Shown here: one piece after another, positions 7,614 through 16,701 of the stretch
Layout: each line of letters begins with the position of its first letter
Numbering within the stretch: position 1 is the stretch's first letter
Source of the DNA: an uncultured Flavobacterium sp.
GTDB taxonomy: Bacteria > Bacteroidota > Bacteroidia > Flavobacteriales > Flavobacteriaceae
Reading direction: 5' to 3'
Assembly: GCF_951805225.1 (NCBI RefSeq)
Contig: NZ_OX638201.1
Location: 806,001-870,000 of the forward strand
DNA: 64,000 bases
The notes under the pieces: generated by a model
The model's database searches: none
Seen by the model: the letters and a program-made list of their open reading frames with translations, nothing else
Told to the model about the DNA's origin: nothing
Made by a program: the position numbers and the translations under genes

Positions 7614-10445
7614 ATGAAAACCAATTCTCCAAAAGAAATTCTGCTGTATTTTATTTTTTTGATTTCCATTTGCACTTTTGCCCAGAACAAATCAGAAAGA
7701 GAATTGATTTTGATCGATAAAGAATGGCGTTTTTCATTGGGACATTCATACGATAAACAAAAAGATTTTGGTCACGCCGAAGGTTATTTTTCGTACTTGG
7801 CTAAAACTGGTTTTGGTGACGGTCCTGCATCATCGCAATTTGATGATCGTGCCTGGAGAATACTCGATTTACCGCATGATTGGATCGTAGAACAATCTTT
7901 TAGCGAAAGCGCGAGTTACAGCCACGGATTTAAAACTGGTGGAAAAGGTTTTCCTGAAAAAAGTATTGGTTGGTACCGAAAAAAAATCACAATTCCCGAA
8001 AGCGATCAGGGAAAAGTTATTTCTTTAAAATTTGACGGCGTTTTTAGAAATTCAAAAGTCTTTTTCAACGGTTATTACCTTGGAACTGCCGAAAGTGGTT
8101 ATAATGGTTTTGAATATGATGTTACTTCCTATGTTAATTATGGGGGTCAAAATACAATTGTTGTTCGCGTTGATGCGTCGATGGAAGAAGGCTGGTTTTA
8201 TGAAGGCGCGGGAATTTACAGACATGTTTATCTACAGAAAACAAATCCGTTGCACGTTGTTCAAAACGGAACTTATGTAACTTCAGAAATAAAAAATAAT
8301 AATGCAGAAGTTACTGCCGAAGTTTCAATCGAAAACAAAGGAAATTATAAAGGTTCTGTTGAAATAATCCAAACTATTCTGGATGCTTCGGGTAAAGAAG
8401 TTACGAGTATTTCTCAAAATGCTTTGGCGCCGGATTTTTATAAAACAGCTAAATATTCTTCAAAACTAGAAGTGAATAATCCATTATTATGGGATATTGA
8501 TTCGCCAAATTTATATCGTTTGGTAACGCAAATAAAACAAGAAGGTAAAATTGTAGATCGTTATGAAACTTCTTTCGGAATTAGAACGATTAAGTTTGAT
8601 CCTGAAAATGGTTTTTTCCTTAACGGAAAAGCCTTAAAATTAAAAGGAACAAATAATCATCAGGATCACGCCGGAATTGGAACTGCTTTGCCAGACGAAC
8701 TTCAATATTACCGAATTAAAAAGCTTAAAGAAATGGGTTCAAATGCCTATCGTTGCTCGCATAATCCGCCAACGCCTGAATTGCTGGAAGCTTGTGATAA
8801 ATTGGGAATGTTGGTAATTGACGAAACACGTTTGATGGGAATTAATGACTATCATCTTAATGATTTAAAACGAATGATAGAACGCGATCGCAATCATCCA
8901 AGTATATTTTGCTGGTCTGTGGGCAATGAAGAATGGAATATTGAAGGAAATATTGTTGGAGAACGCATTACAAATGTCATGCAGGGATTTGCAAAAAGTA
9001 TAGATCCTACAAGACCTGTAACAGTTGCAATTAGTAGTGGTTTTAGAAGCGGAATTTCATCTGTTGTCGAAATTATGGGTTATAATTATATGGGAAATGG
9101 CGATATCGATGCACATAGAAACGAGTTTAAATCCCAACCGGGAATGGGAACGGAGGAAGGTTCGACTTTTGCAACACGCGGTGTTTATTTTACAGATGAT
9201 GCCAAACATTATCAAAGTGCATATGACAAAAAACCTCGGCCAACATTTTATAGTATCGAAGAAGGCTGGAAATTTTATGCAACGCGTCCGTATCTGGCGG
9301 GAATGTTTATCTGGACGGGTTTTGATTATCGTGGCGAACCAACTCCTTATGGCTGGCCGTCGGTTACGTCTTATTTTGGAATGATGGATGTTTGCGGTTT
9401 CCCGAAAGACAATGTATTTTATTTGAAATCCTGGTGGGGAAATCAACCCGTTTTACATCTTATGCCACATTGGAATTGGAGTGGAAAAGAAGGACAAGAA
9501 ATCGATGTTTGGGTACATTCTAATTGCGACGAAGTTGAACTTTTCCTAAACAAAAAGAGTTTGGGTAAAAAGAAAATGGAGCAATACGGACATTTAGAAT
9601 GGAAAGTAAAATATACGCCGGGAACTTTGGAAGCAATTGGATATAAAAACGGAAAAAAAATCCTTTCGGATATTCAGAAAACGACCGAAAATCCAGAAGC
9701 TATAAAACTTTCGATAGATAAAGAAAATACGGCAAATGCTAATGTTTCTGTGATAACAGTTGAAGTTACAGATAAAAAAGGACTTCATGTTCCAACGGCA
9801 AATAATGAAGTAACATTTTCGATAAAAGGCGGAAAAATTTTAGGCGTTGGTAACGGAAATCCAACTTCTTTGGAAAAAGATCAATTCATTGACGAAATTC
9901 TGCTTACTCCAATAACCAACTTTGAAGAGCAAAAAGGAACGACAGCGATTTTACCGCAAGAATTACCTGTGTATTCGGATAATGATTGGACGACGGCTTT
10001 TAAGGACAGAGATTATAAAAAACAATCGCCTTCTTATATTTATCGCGGTCAGTTTGAATTAAAAGATTATTCGGCAACTAAAAATGTAAACTTTTTTTAC
10101 AAGAAAATAGGAGTAGAAGCTGTGGTTTTTATCAACGGAAATAAAGTGAATTCAAGCGCCGAAGATCCTCAAAAATATATTCTGAATTCTAATATTCTAA
10201 AAGAAGGTAAAAACTCTATCTATATTATCGCAACACCATTGCAAAAAATAAAAGATTGGGATGTTATGAATACAGATCCGGGAATCATTCAAGTCGTAAC
10301 ACCAAGTAAACCTTGGACTAGACAGCTTTTTAATGGTTATGCGCAAGTCATTATTCAGAAAGAAAATAGTGATAAACCCATTATTTTGTCCGCTTCTGCG
10401 AAAGGATTGAAGTCACATATCATTACAATTTCCGGAAAAGAATAG
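7614..10445 (+). CDS. GH2 beta-galactosidase-type enzyme with DUF4982, exported
   Basis: A 943-residue glycoside hydrolase of family 2. Residues 1-24 are a signal peptide. A jelly-roll sugar-binding domain (about 30-215), an immunoglobulin-like domain (about 220-320) and a TIM barrel (about 320-610) follow. The acid/base is E439 in SVGNEEW; the likely nucleophile is E514 in MGTEEGS. The CSHNPPTPELLEACDKLGM stretch is typical of the family. DUF4982 (about 620-690) and a C5-type beta domain (about 700-770) come next, then an extra beta-sandwich to the end, so it is longer at the C-terminus than the basic type. No transporter or regulator is adjacent; the substrate could be a galactoside or a related polysaccharide. 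Confidence 0.92.
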   Translation: MKTNSPKEILLYFIFLISICTFAQNKSERELILIDKEWRFSLGHSYDKQKDFGHAEGYFSYLAKTGFGDGPASSQFDDRAWRILDLPHDWIVEQSFSESASYSHGFKTGGKGFPEKSIGWYRKKITIPESDQGKVISLKFDGVFRNSKVFFNGYYLGTAESGYNGFEYDVTSYVNYGGQNTIVVRVDASMEEGWFYEGAGIYRHVYLQKTNPLHVVQNGTYVTSEIKNNNAEVTAEVSIENKGNYKGSVEIIQTILDASGKEVTSISQNALAPDFYKTAKYSSKLEVNNPLLWDIDSPNLYRLVTQIKQEGKIVDRYETSFGIRTIKFDPENGFFLNGKALKLKGTNNHQDHAGIGTALPDELQYYRIKKLKEMGSNAYRCSHNPPTPELLEACDKLGMLVIDETRLMGINDYHLNDLKRMIERDRNHPSIFCWSVGNEEWNIEGNIVGERITNVMQGFAKSIDPTRPVTVAISSGFRSGISSVVEIMGYNYMGNGDIDAHRNEFKSQPGMGTEEGSTFATRGVYFTDDAKHYQSAYDKKPRPTFYSIEEGWKFYATRPYLAGMFIWTGFDYRGEPTPYGWPSVTSYFGMMDVCGFPKDNVFYLKSWWGNQPVLHLMPHWNWSGKEGQEIDVWVHSNCDEVELFLNKKSLGKKKMEQYGHLEWKVKYTPGTLEAIGYKNGKKILSDIQKTTENPEAIKLSIDKENTANANVSVITVEVTDKKGLHVPTANNEVTFSIKGGKILGVGNGNPTSLEKDQFIDEILLTPITNFEEQKGTTAILPQELPVYSDNDWTTAFKDRDYKKQSPSYIYRGQFELKDYSATKNVNFFYKKIGVEAVVFINGNKVNSSAEDPQKYILNSNILKEGKNSIYIIATPLQKIKDWDVMNTDPGIIQVVTPSKPWTRQLFNGYAQVIIQKENSDKPIILSASAKGLKSHIITISGKE

Positions 10446-10484
10446 CCTTTTTACTTTTTATAAAAAGAGTTACAACATATTGAA

Positions 10485-10637
10485 CATAATTGTTTTAACA
10501 CATAGAAACATAGATTTTGTGTGCTAAAATAAGGCGTTTCACTTATTGATAAAACACAGAGTTTTAGTATGTGAAAGAAATGTATTTCTTTTCGTATTCT
10601 TTATGTATATCAAAAATCTATGTTTCTATGTGTTGAA
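10485..10637. repeat. Inverted repeat, ACACATAGAAACATAG family (copy 1)
   Basis: The ends CATAATTGTTTTAACACATA and CTATGTTTCTATGTGTT face each other, with an inner palindrome AAAGAAATGTATTTCTTT and the word AAGGCGTTTCACTTA between. A full second copy is at 43288-43446, and right-hand halves are at 29430-29526 and 56332-56409. It fills most of the gap between the GH2 and antiporter genes. Confidence 0.85.
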
Positions 10638-10739
10638 TGAAATTTTATATAAAAATATTTCCTAATATTGATAGTTCAAAGACGATAGCGTAATTCTATA
10701 TCGTTTTGGTCAATATTATTTCTCAAAAAGTCATATCAA

Positions 10740-12311
10740 ATGCTGAACGATTTTCCGTTTTATTTAATCCTTGTCATCGTTATTCTTTTATTAATAATGT
10801 TGAGCAATAAAATCAAAGTAGCATATCCTGTTTTATTGGTTTTAGGAGGATTGGCAATTAGTTTTATTCCCGGAATTCCAGTGTTGCGTATCGATCCGGA
10901 ACTTATTTTTGTGATTTTTCTTCCGCCATTATTGTATGAAGCTGCGTGGAATATTTCATGGAAAGAATTATGGCGTTGGCGACGCATTATTTGCAGTTTT
11001 GCCTTTTTGGTCGTGTTTTTTACAGCATTTTCTGTAGCTTTGGTTGCCAATCATTTTATACCCGGATTTTCATTGGCATTAGGATTTTTGCTTGGCGGAA
11101 TCATTTCTCCGCCAGATGCCGTTAGCGCAGGAGCAATTCTTAAATTTGTAAAAGTTCCACGAAGATTATCCTCTATTTTAGAAGGCGAAAGTCTGTTAAA
11201 TGACGCCTCTTCATTGATTATTTTCAGATTTGCATTGATTACAGTTGGAACAGGGCAATTTATCTGGCAAGATGCTATTACAAGTTTCGGATGGATGTTA
11301 TTTGGCGGAGTTGGTATTGGTCTTGGAATAGGTTTTATTGCCATGAAATTGCATAAATACTTACCAACCGACGCAAATTCGGATATAATACTTTCTCTCG
11401 TTACACCTTATATCATATACATTGCGGCCGAAGAAGTTCATAGTTCAGGAGTTCTTGCCGTTGTGAGCGGAGGTTTGCTATTATCACATTTCAGACTTTC
11501 GTTTTTAAGCAGCAGTTCGCGTTTGCGTGGCGTTAATGTCTGGGAAAGTTTCTGTTTTATATTGAATGGATTGATATTTATGTTCATCGGACTTGATTTG
11601 CCTGAGATCGTTTCCGGATTAGAAGGTGTGAGTCTTTCATCTGCAATTGGTTACGGATTATTAATTACAGCGGTGCTTATTGTGGGAAGAATTTTATGTG
11701 CTTTTGCTGCTGTTTTTACCACTTTGATTGCCAGAAATTTTATAAAAGTTGCCGATGCGAGACATCCGGGATTCAGAGGTCCAATTTTAATTGGCTGGAC
11801 CGGAATGCGCGGCGTAGTTTCTTTGGCTGCAGCCTTATCAATTCCCGTACAATTGGATGGAGCGCCGTTTCCGCAACGAAATCTAATCTTGTTTATCACG
11901 TTTGTAGTAATCCTGACAACGCTGGTTTTGCAGGGATTGACATTGCCTTATTTAATTAAGAAGTTCCACATGAAAGATCCTGATTATACAAAACCGGAAG
12001 ACGAAATCTATAATCAGATTAAAAGAGAACTTGCAGATCACGCTTTAAATCATCTGAAAAACACTTATAGCAACGAATTAGAAAGACAACCCATTTTACA
12101 GCAAATTGCTCGTAAATGGGAAGATATTCATGTAAATACGGATGATAATATTCTAATGTCTGATGAAACCAAGATTATTTATCTCAATTTACTTGAACAT
12201 CAGCGTAATTGGCTTTTGGATAAAAATCACGAAGAAATTCTGGATGAAGAAATTATTCGCAGGCATTTGCTTTATCTGGATTTAGAAGAAGAGAAATTGC
12301 AGTTTATGTAA
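10740..12311 (+). CDS. Na+/H+ antiporter, CPA1 family
   Basis: A 523-residue inner-membrane cation/proton antiporter. About twelve membrane segments fill residues 1-405, with family signatures FLPPLLYEAAWN (about 60-71), GGIISPPDAVSAGAI (about 118-132, with the ion-binding Asp) and EGESLLNDASSLI (about 146-158). The last 120 residues are a hydrophilic, charged cytoplasmic tail rich in helices. It exchanges Na+ (or K+) for protons and supports pH and salt balance. It stands alone between repeat-filled gaps. Confidence 0.92.
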   Translation: MLNDFPFYLILVIVILLLIMLSNKIKVAYPVLLVLGGLAISFIPGIPVLRIDPELIFVIFLPPLLYEAAWNISWKELWRWRRIICSFAFLVVFFTAFSVALVANHFIPGFSLALGFLLGGIISPPDAVSAGAILKFVKVPRRLSSILEGESLLNDASSLIIFRFALITVGTGQFIWQDAITSFGWMLFGGVGIGLGIGFIAMKLHKYLPTDANSDIILSLVTPYIIYIAAEEVHSSGVLAVVSGGLLLSHFRLSFLSSSSRLRGVNVWESFCFILNGLIFMFIGLDLPEIVSGLEGVSLSSAIGYGLLITAVLIVGRILCAFAAVFTTLIARNFIKVADARHPGFRGPILIGWTGMRGVVSLAAALSIPVQLDGAPFPQRNLILFITFVVILTTLVLQGLTLPYLIKKFHMKDPDYTKPEDEIYNQIKRELADHALNHLKNTYSNELERQPILQQIARKWEDIHVNTDDNILMSDETKIIYLNLLEHQRNWLLDKNHEEILDEEIIRRHLLYLDLEEEKLQFM

Positions 12312-12372
12312 TCGCAAGAAATGCTTTTCTATTCTTTAACGTTTTTGAAACCTAACTTTTGTTTGATTTTCA

Positions 12373-12380
12373 TAACTTTG
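12373..12380 (+). promoter_or_regulatory. -7 box TAACTTTG before AraC gene
   Basis: It matches TAnnTTTG and ends four bases before the ATG at 12385, which implies a very short or absent leader. Confidence 0.5.
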
Positions 12381-12384
12381 CGGC

Positions 12385-13257
12385 ATGAGTGATCAAATAG
12401 TTTCTAAAACAGCCGATTTTAATACTTCAGATTTAAAGCTAAAAGGTTTTAAAGTTTATGAAGTAAGCAACGATGTAAGCGCAATTCCGACGTATAACCG
12501 CAGAGATTTTTACAAAATCTGTATCAATACCAGTAAAAGTCTTATTCATTATGCTGATCGCGGAATAGAAACGGAAGGAACGATATTATTCTTCGGAAAT
12601 CCGCATATTCCATATTCATGGGAGATTATTTCGCCTGCTTATAATGGTTATGCCTGTGTTTTTACCGAAGAATTTTTGAAAGCAAATGATCGCTCGGAAA
12701 GTCTTCATGAATCTCCTTTGTTTAAAATAGGAGGAACACCAATATTTACTTTATCATCTGAACAGGAAGTGTTTATAAACTCTTTGTTTAAGAAAATGAT
12801 TGAAGAACAGGAAACTGATTATGTTTTTAAAGATGATTTAATTCGAAATTATATCAATCTGATTATTCATGAATCGATGAAAATGCAGCCTTCAGAAAAT
12901 TTCTTTAAACACAAAAATGCTTCTTCCCGAATCACTTCTTTATTTTTGGAATTATTAGAAAGACAATTTCCAATAGAAACCAAGAACGAACCATTGGCTT
13001 TAAAGACGCCACAAGATTATGCACAAAGCCTTGCGGTTCATGTGAATCATCTAAATCGTTCTGTAAAAGAAATCACAGGAAAGCCAACAACGGCGCATAT
13101 TACCGAAAGAATTATCAGCGAAGCAAAAGCATTATTGCATCACACAGATTGGAGTATCTCAGACATTGGGTATTCTCTTGGATTCGAATATCCAAGCTAT
13201 TTTAATAATTACTTTAAAAGACTTACAGGAACAATTCCGAAATCATTAAGAACATAA
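12385..13257 (+). CDS. AraC-family transcriptional regulator
   Basis: A 290-residue activator-type protein. The first 170 residues form a cupin-like sensor region (IPTYNRRDFYKICI.., GTILFFGNPHIPYSWE). The C-terminal 100 residues hold the double helix-turn-helix, with HVNHLNRSVKEITGKPTTAHI as the first recognition unit and WSISDIGYSLGFEYPSYFNNYFKRLTG as the second. The genes downstream encode two cupins and an alcohol dehydrogenase, all on the same strand, and are its most likely targets. Confidence 0.9.
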   Translation: MSDQIVSKTADFNTSDLKLKGFKVYEVSNDVSAIPTYNRRDFYKICINTSKSLIHYADRGIETEGTILFFGNPHIPYSWEIISPAYNGYACVFTEEFLKANDRSESLHESPLFKIGGTPIFTLSSEQEVFINSLFKKMIEEQETDYVFKDDLIRNYINLIIHESMKMQPSENFFKHKNASSRITSLFLELLERQFPIETKNEPLALKTPQDYAQSLAVHVNHLNRSVKEITGKPTTAHITERIISEAKALLHHTDWSISDIGYSLGFEYPSYFNNYFKRLTGTIPKSLRT

Positions 13258-13318
13258 ATTGTTTCATATTCTTAATTTTTTGTTTGATTATTGTTATTTC
13301 TAATTGTCGTTGCTAAAG

Positions 13319-13326
13319 TAATTTTG
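13319..13326 (+). promoter_or_regulatory. Possible -7 box TAATTTTG before cupin genes
   Basis: It matches TAnnTTTG and lies 119 bases before the ATG at 13446, leaving a long leader. Nothing riboswitch-like was recognised in that leader. Confidence 0.35.
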
Positions 13327-13445
13327 CCTTCAAATAATTAGTATTAACCTCTTATCGGTTTTTAGCTGACTAAATATAACTTCTATAAAGCGCATTCTAG
13401 CTTTCTGATTTAGTTTCCGGCACTGATATTAAAAAACAAATAATT

Positions 13446-13862
13446 ATGAAAGAACCAGAAAATCAATTAAATGAATCTATTTTCCCAAAAGGAGATTTAG
13501 CTTCAGCGGATTATTTTACAGGAAAAGCATGGGTGAAGATGTTGGTTCCAAATGATCCGATTTTAAATACGGCCGTAGGAAATGTGGTTTTTGAAGCCGG
13601 CGCACGCAACAACTGGCATACACATCCCGGAGGTCAAATTCTTATAGTTACTCAAGGAACAGGCTTTTACCAAGAAGTAGGGAAACCAATTCAATTGTTA
13701 AAAGAAGGTGATGTTGTAAACATTCATCCCGAAATTAAACATTGGCACGGAGCTTCTCCAGATGGTGAATTTACGCATATCGCAATCAGTACAAATACAG
13801 AAAAAGGTATTGTAGACTGGCTTGAACCGGTAACAGACGAACAATATAATAGCTTTAAATAA
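13446..13862 (+). CDS. Cupin-domain protein
   Basis: A 138-residue single-domain cupin. The metal site is intact: NNWHTHPGGQ supplies two His, and HPEIKHWHGASP supplies the later His. The order resembles small manganese cupins near quinone or lactone reductases. It probably acts as a small isomerase or oxygen-dependent enzyme, but no substrate can be named. A degenerate paralogue lies about 90 bases downstream, and the AraC regulator upstream is the likely controller. Confidence 0.85.
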   Translation: MKEPENQLNESIFPKGDLASADYFTGKAWVKMLVPNDPILNTAVGNVVFEAGARNNWHTHPGGQILIVTQGTGFYQEVGKPIQLLKEGDVVNIHPEIKHWHGASPDGEFTHIAISTNTEKGIVDWLEPVTDEQYNSFK

Positions 13863-13955
13863 TTAAAGTTAAAGTGTTGTTGGTTGATCTAGCGATGATT
13901 AACGGTATTGTTAGATCTTATTTTAAATAAAAATCAATCTCAAAAAATCAATTTT

Positions 13956-14360
13956 ATGTCAACACTTTATACTTCCGCTATTGAAGAGGGCAAAGTCCCA
14001 AATACATTTATGACTGGTGATGTTTCTTATAAAAAACAAACCAGCAATATTCATCCGGACAATACCATGATTAAAGAAGTTTCGTTCGAACCTGGTGCAA
14101 GATGCAAATGGCATATTAATGCAAGTTTGCAATTGTTTATCGCAACTGACGGAATTGGCTATTTTCAGGAAAAAGGAGCTGCTATTCGTTTGCTTCATAA
14201 AGATGAGGTAATTACGATTTTACCAGGCATAGAACATTGGTATGGTGCAACACCTTTCAGCCGATTTTCGCACATTAGCATCATTACAGAAATTGATAAA
14301 GGAAAAGGAATCTGGCTGGAAAGCGTTACAGATGAAGAGTACTTTAGCTTTGGAAAATAA
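13956..14360 (+). CDS. Cupin-domain protein, paralogue with altered metal site
   Basis: A 134-residue paralogue of the cupin just upstream (shared ending GIWLESVTDEEYFSFGK against GIVDWLEPVTDEQYNSFK). At the metal site HTHPGGQ has become HINASLQ, and HWHG has become HWYG. The second His of the first motif and the last His are therefore lost, so it may not bind metal in the normal way. The start at 13956 (MSTLYTS) is chosen because upstream codons give a poorly conserved leader. It looks like a tandem duplicate that has drifted in function. Confidence 0.82.
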   Translation: MSTLYTSAIEEGKVPNTFMTGDVSYKKQTSNIHPDNTMIKEVSFEPGARCKWHINASLQLFIATDGIGYFQEKGAAIRLLHKDEVITILPGIEHWYGATPFSRFSHISIITEIDKGKGIWLESVTDEEYFSFGK

Positions 14361-14451
14361 CCTAAGTTTCTGAGTTGCTAAGGTTCTAAGGTTTTAAGTC
14401 GCTATGTCAAAAAAAACTCAGAACCTTAGCATCTTAGTACCTCAGTACCTT
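14361..14451. repeat. Inverted repeat, CTAAGGTTCTGAG family
   Basis: CTAAGTTTCTGAGTTGCTAA and repeats of CTAAGGTTCTAAGG face ACTCAGAACCTTAGCATCTT across the gap between the cupin and dehydrogenase genes. It starts at the cupin stop codon. Related copies are at 15528-15560, 18391-18466, 33393-33428, 34773-34823, 35104-35145 and 51896-51923. Confidence 0.8.
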
Positions 14452-14474
14452 TAAAAAAAAACAACAACAAAAAC

Positions 14475-15527
14475 ATGGAAACAAAAAACATAAAAGCCTT
14501 TGGTACAGAAGCTGCAGAAGCACCATTACAAACATTAGACATCAAACGTAGAGAAGTTTTAGCGCATGATGTAGAAATTGAAATTTTATATTGCGGAATC
14601 TGTCATTCAGATTTACATTCTGCCAGAAATGAGTGGCATGGAACGGTTTATCCAATAGTTCCGGGACACGAAATTGTTGGACGAGTAACAAAAGTGGGAG
14701 ATCACGTAAAACATTTCAAAGTTGGCGATCTTGCCGGAGTTGGCTGTATGGTTGATTCTTGTAGAGAATGTGAGCATTGCAAAAATGACTTAGAGCAGTT
14801 TTGTGATGAAGGAAGTACGTTGACTTTCAATTCTCCTGACAAACATTTAGGCGGACAAACTTTTGGTGGATATTCTCAAAGTATTACAGTTGATGAAAAT
14901 TACGTTTTACATATTTCAGATAAACTGGATCTTGCAGGAGTTGCACCTTTACTTTGCGCAGGAATCACAACTTATTCGCCATTAAAACACTGGAAAGTTG
15001 GTCCTGGACAAAAAGTCGGAATCGTTGGTATTGGCGGTTTAGGACATATGGGAATCAAATTGGCAAAAGCAATGGGCGCTCATGTTGTAGTTTTCACAAC
15101 TTCATTATCTAAAACCGAAGATGCAAAACGCCTTGGAGCAGATGAAGTAGTTTTGTCTACAGATGCTGAACAAATGGCAAAACACGCCAAAACACTTAAC
15201 TTTATCTTAGATTGTGTATCTGCGGAGCACAATATAGATTCATATTTGAATTTGCTTAAAGTAGATGGAACGCTAACTTTGGTTGGTGCGCCAATGGAAC
15301 CACTTCCCGTAACTTCATTTAGTCTTATATTAGGAAGAAGAAGTTTTGCCGGATCTGCTATTGGCGGAATTGCAGAAACTCAGGAAATGCTGGATTTTTG
15401 TGCTGAACACAATATCACCGCAGATATCGAATTGATTGGTGTTAATGAAGTAAACGATGCTTACGAAAGATTGCTTAAAGGAGATATTAAATATCGTTTT
15501 GTAATTGATATGGCTTCTCTTAAGTAG
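14475..15527 (+). CDS. Zinc-type alcohol dehydrogenase, NAD(P)-dependent
   Basis: A 350-residue medium-chain dehydrogenase of the cinnamyl-alcohol/YahK group, cytoplasmic. Catalytic zinc ligands are in YCGICHSDLHSARNEW (Cys about 39) and PGHEIVGRV (His, Glu about 63-64). The structural zinc cluster is CRECEHCKNDLEQFC (about 95-109). The Rossmann fold carries GIGGLGHMGIKLAKAMGA (about 179-196). It reduces aldehydes to alcohols, probably with NADPH. The position after two cupins suggests one pathway for an aldehyde or aromatic compound, which is inference. Confidence 0.92.
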   Translation: METKNIKAFGTEAAEAPLQTLDIKRREVLAHDVEIEILYCGICHSDLHSARNEWHGTVYPIVPGHEIVGRVTKVGDHVKHFKVGDLAGVGCMVDSCRECEHCKNDLEQFCDEGSTLTFNSPDKHLGGQTFGGYSQSITVDENYVLHISDKLDLAGVAPLLCAGITTYSPLKHWKVGPGQKVGIVGIGGLGHMGIKLAKAMGAHVVVFTTSLSKTEDAKRLGADEVVLSTDAEQMAKHAKTLNFILDCVSAEHNIDSYLNLLKVDGTLTLVGAPMEPLPVTSFSLILGRRSFAGSAIGGIAETQEMLDFCAEHNITADIELIGVNEVNDAYERLLKGDIKYRFVIDMASLK

Positions 15528-15592
15528 CTAAGTGACTAAGGTTCTGAGTTACTAAGTTTTATAACTTTGCGACTTAGCGCCTTTGCGAGATT
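15528..15592. repeat. CTAAGGTTCTGAG-family fragment
   Basis: TAAGGTTCTGAGTTACTAAG followed by TAACTTTGCGACTTAGCGCC repeats words of the CTAAGG and GCGACTTTGCG families seen elsewhere in the window. It starts at the dehydrogenase stop codon. Confidence 0.6.
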
Positions 15593-15616
15593 TTAAAAAT
15601 TTTATATAAATACTTA

Positions 15617-15652
15617 AAAGGTCTGACTTTAATAACGTCGGGCCTTTTTTTT
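15617..15652 (+). terminator. Terminator after alcohol dehydrogenase
   Basis: AAGGTCTGAC pairs with GTCGGGCCTT (one G-T wobble) around a 9-base loop, followed by eight T residues. Confidence 0.75.
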
Positions 15653-15685
15653 GTTCTTTTAAAAAAACATATATCATTTAATTAT

Positions 15686-15693
15686 TAATTTTG
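15686..15693 (+). promoter_or_regulatory. -7 box TAATTTTG before second AraC gene
   Basis: It matches TAnnTTTG and ends 10 bases before the ATG at 15704, giving a very short leader. Confidence 0.45.
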
Positions 15694-15703
15694 AAAAGGA
15701 ACA

Positions 15704-16594
15704 ATGAAATCCTTTTTTGCTTTGAATAAACAATCGATTCCTACTTTATCTGTTGGTAATATACTTGGAGAAGAAACTTTAGATATTACTTTGTTTCGCC
15801 ATAGCGTGAAGGGACGAAATGAATTTGAGCAGCCTCATAAACACGATTTCTACCTCGTTTTTTTTGTAGAAAAAGGTTCTGGTATTCACAACGTCGATTT
15901 TACAAAACATAACGTAAGCGATTATCAGGTTTATTTTATCAGACCGGGACAAGTTCATAATTGGTCTTTAGATGTTGATACAACAGGATTTCAGCTGATG
16001 CTTTCGGGCGAAATAGTTACTATTTTTCCAAATTTGATTCAGTTTCCGTTTTTCGAACAAAGCGTTCCGGCTTGTCTTTCTTTAAATGAAGAAGAATTTT
16101 TGGAATTTAAAAATCAATTACAGGAAATAGAATCAATATTGCCTCAAAATGATCAACTTACAAAAGAAATTGTATTGCTTCGTTTGCATTTATTATTGAA
16201 GTTGCTGCAAAAGGAGTTTTTAAAACAATTTCCGGAACATGAATCGGCTACAAAACCTGAAAAAGTGATTAAAAATTTCATTGCATTACTTGACAGTCAT
16301 TTTAATCAGGAATCATCAGTTAACTTTTATTCGAATAAATTAAATATTACGCCTAATTATCTTAATATCCTTTCTCAGAAATACTTGAAAATGCCCGCTG
16401 GCGATGTTATAAAAGAGAGAACCATACTCGAAGCCAAGCGTTTACTGACAAGTACAGATTTGTCTATAAAAGAAATAGCGTATCAGCTTGGGTTTAATGA
16501 TAACGCTTATTTCAGCAAAGTATTTAAAAAGTATGCAGGGAAATCACCTGGAGATTTTAAGGAAAGTTATAATTTTTACCATCCTTATCCGTAA
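15704..16594 (+). CDS. AraC-family transcriptional regulator
   Basis: A 296-residue regulator. Residues 10-120 form a cupin sensor (HKHDFYLVFFVEKGSG, then FIRPGQVHNW). The C-terminal helix-turn-helix pair starts about residue 195 (NFYSNKLNITPNYLNILS) and ends in LSIKEIAYQLGFNDNAYFSK, a clear AraC signature. The amidohydrolase gene follows after about 110 bases on the same strand and may be regulated by it. Confidence 0.9.
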   Translation: MKSFFALNKQSIPTLSVGNILGEETLDITLFRHSVKGRNEFEQPHKHDFYLVFFVEKGSGIHNVDFTKHNVSDYQVYFIRPGQVHNWSLDVDTTGFQLMLSGEIVTIFPNLIQFPFFEQSVPACLSLNEEEFLEFKNQLQEIESILPQNDQLTKEIVLLRLHLLLKLLQKEFLKQFPEHESATKPEKVIKNFIALLDSHFNQESSVNFYSNKLNITPNYLNILSQKYLKMPAGDVIKERTILEAKRLLTSTDLSIKEIAYQLGFNDNAYFSKVFKKYAGKSPGDFKESYNFYHPYP

Positions 16595-16701
16595 TATCAC
16601 CATTCTCATTTTAAATTCTATACGATTTTTGCAAAGCAATTTTTTTATTGCTAACAGGATTTTTTAAAATAAAACCAACCTGCAAAATTCAAATACAATT
16701 T

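Noticed and set aside
10446..10739. Insertion sequence in the gap
   Set aside because: No transposase ORF or frame remnant; only the palindromic repeat is present.
13326..13445. Riboswitch before the cupin gene
   Set aside because: The leader is AT-rich and shows no conserved aptamer or terminator pairing that I can recognise.
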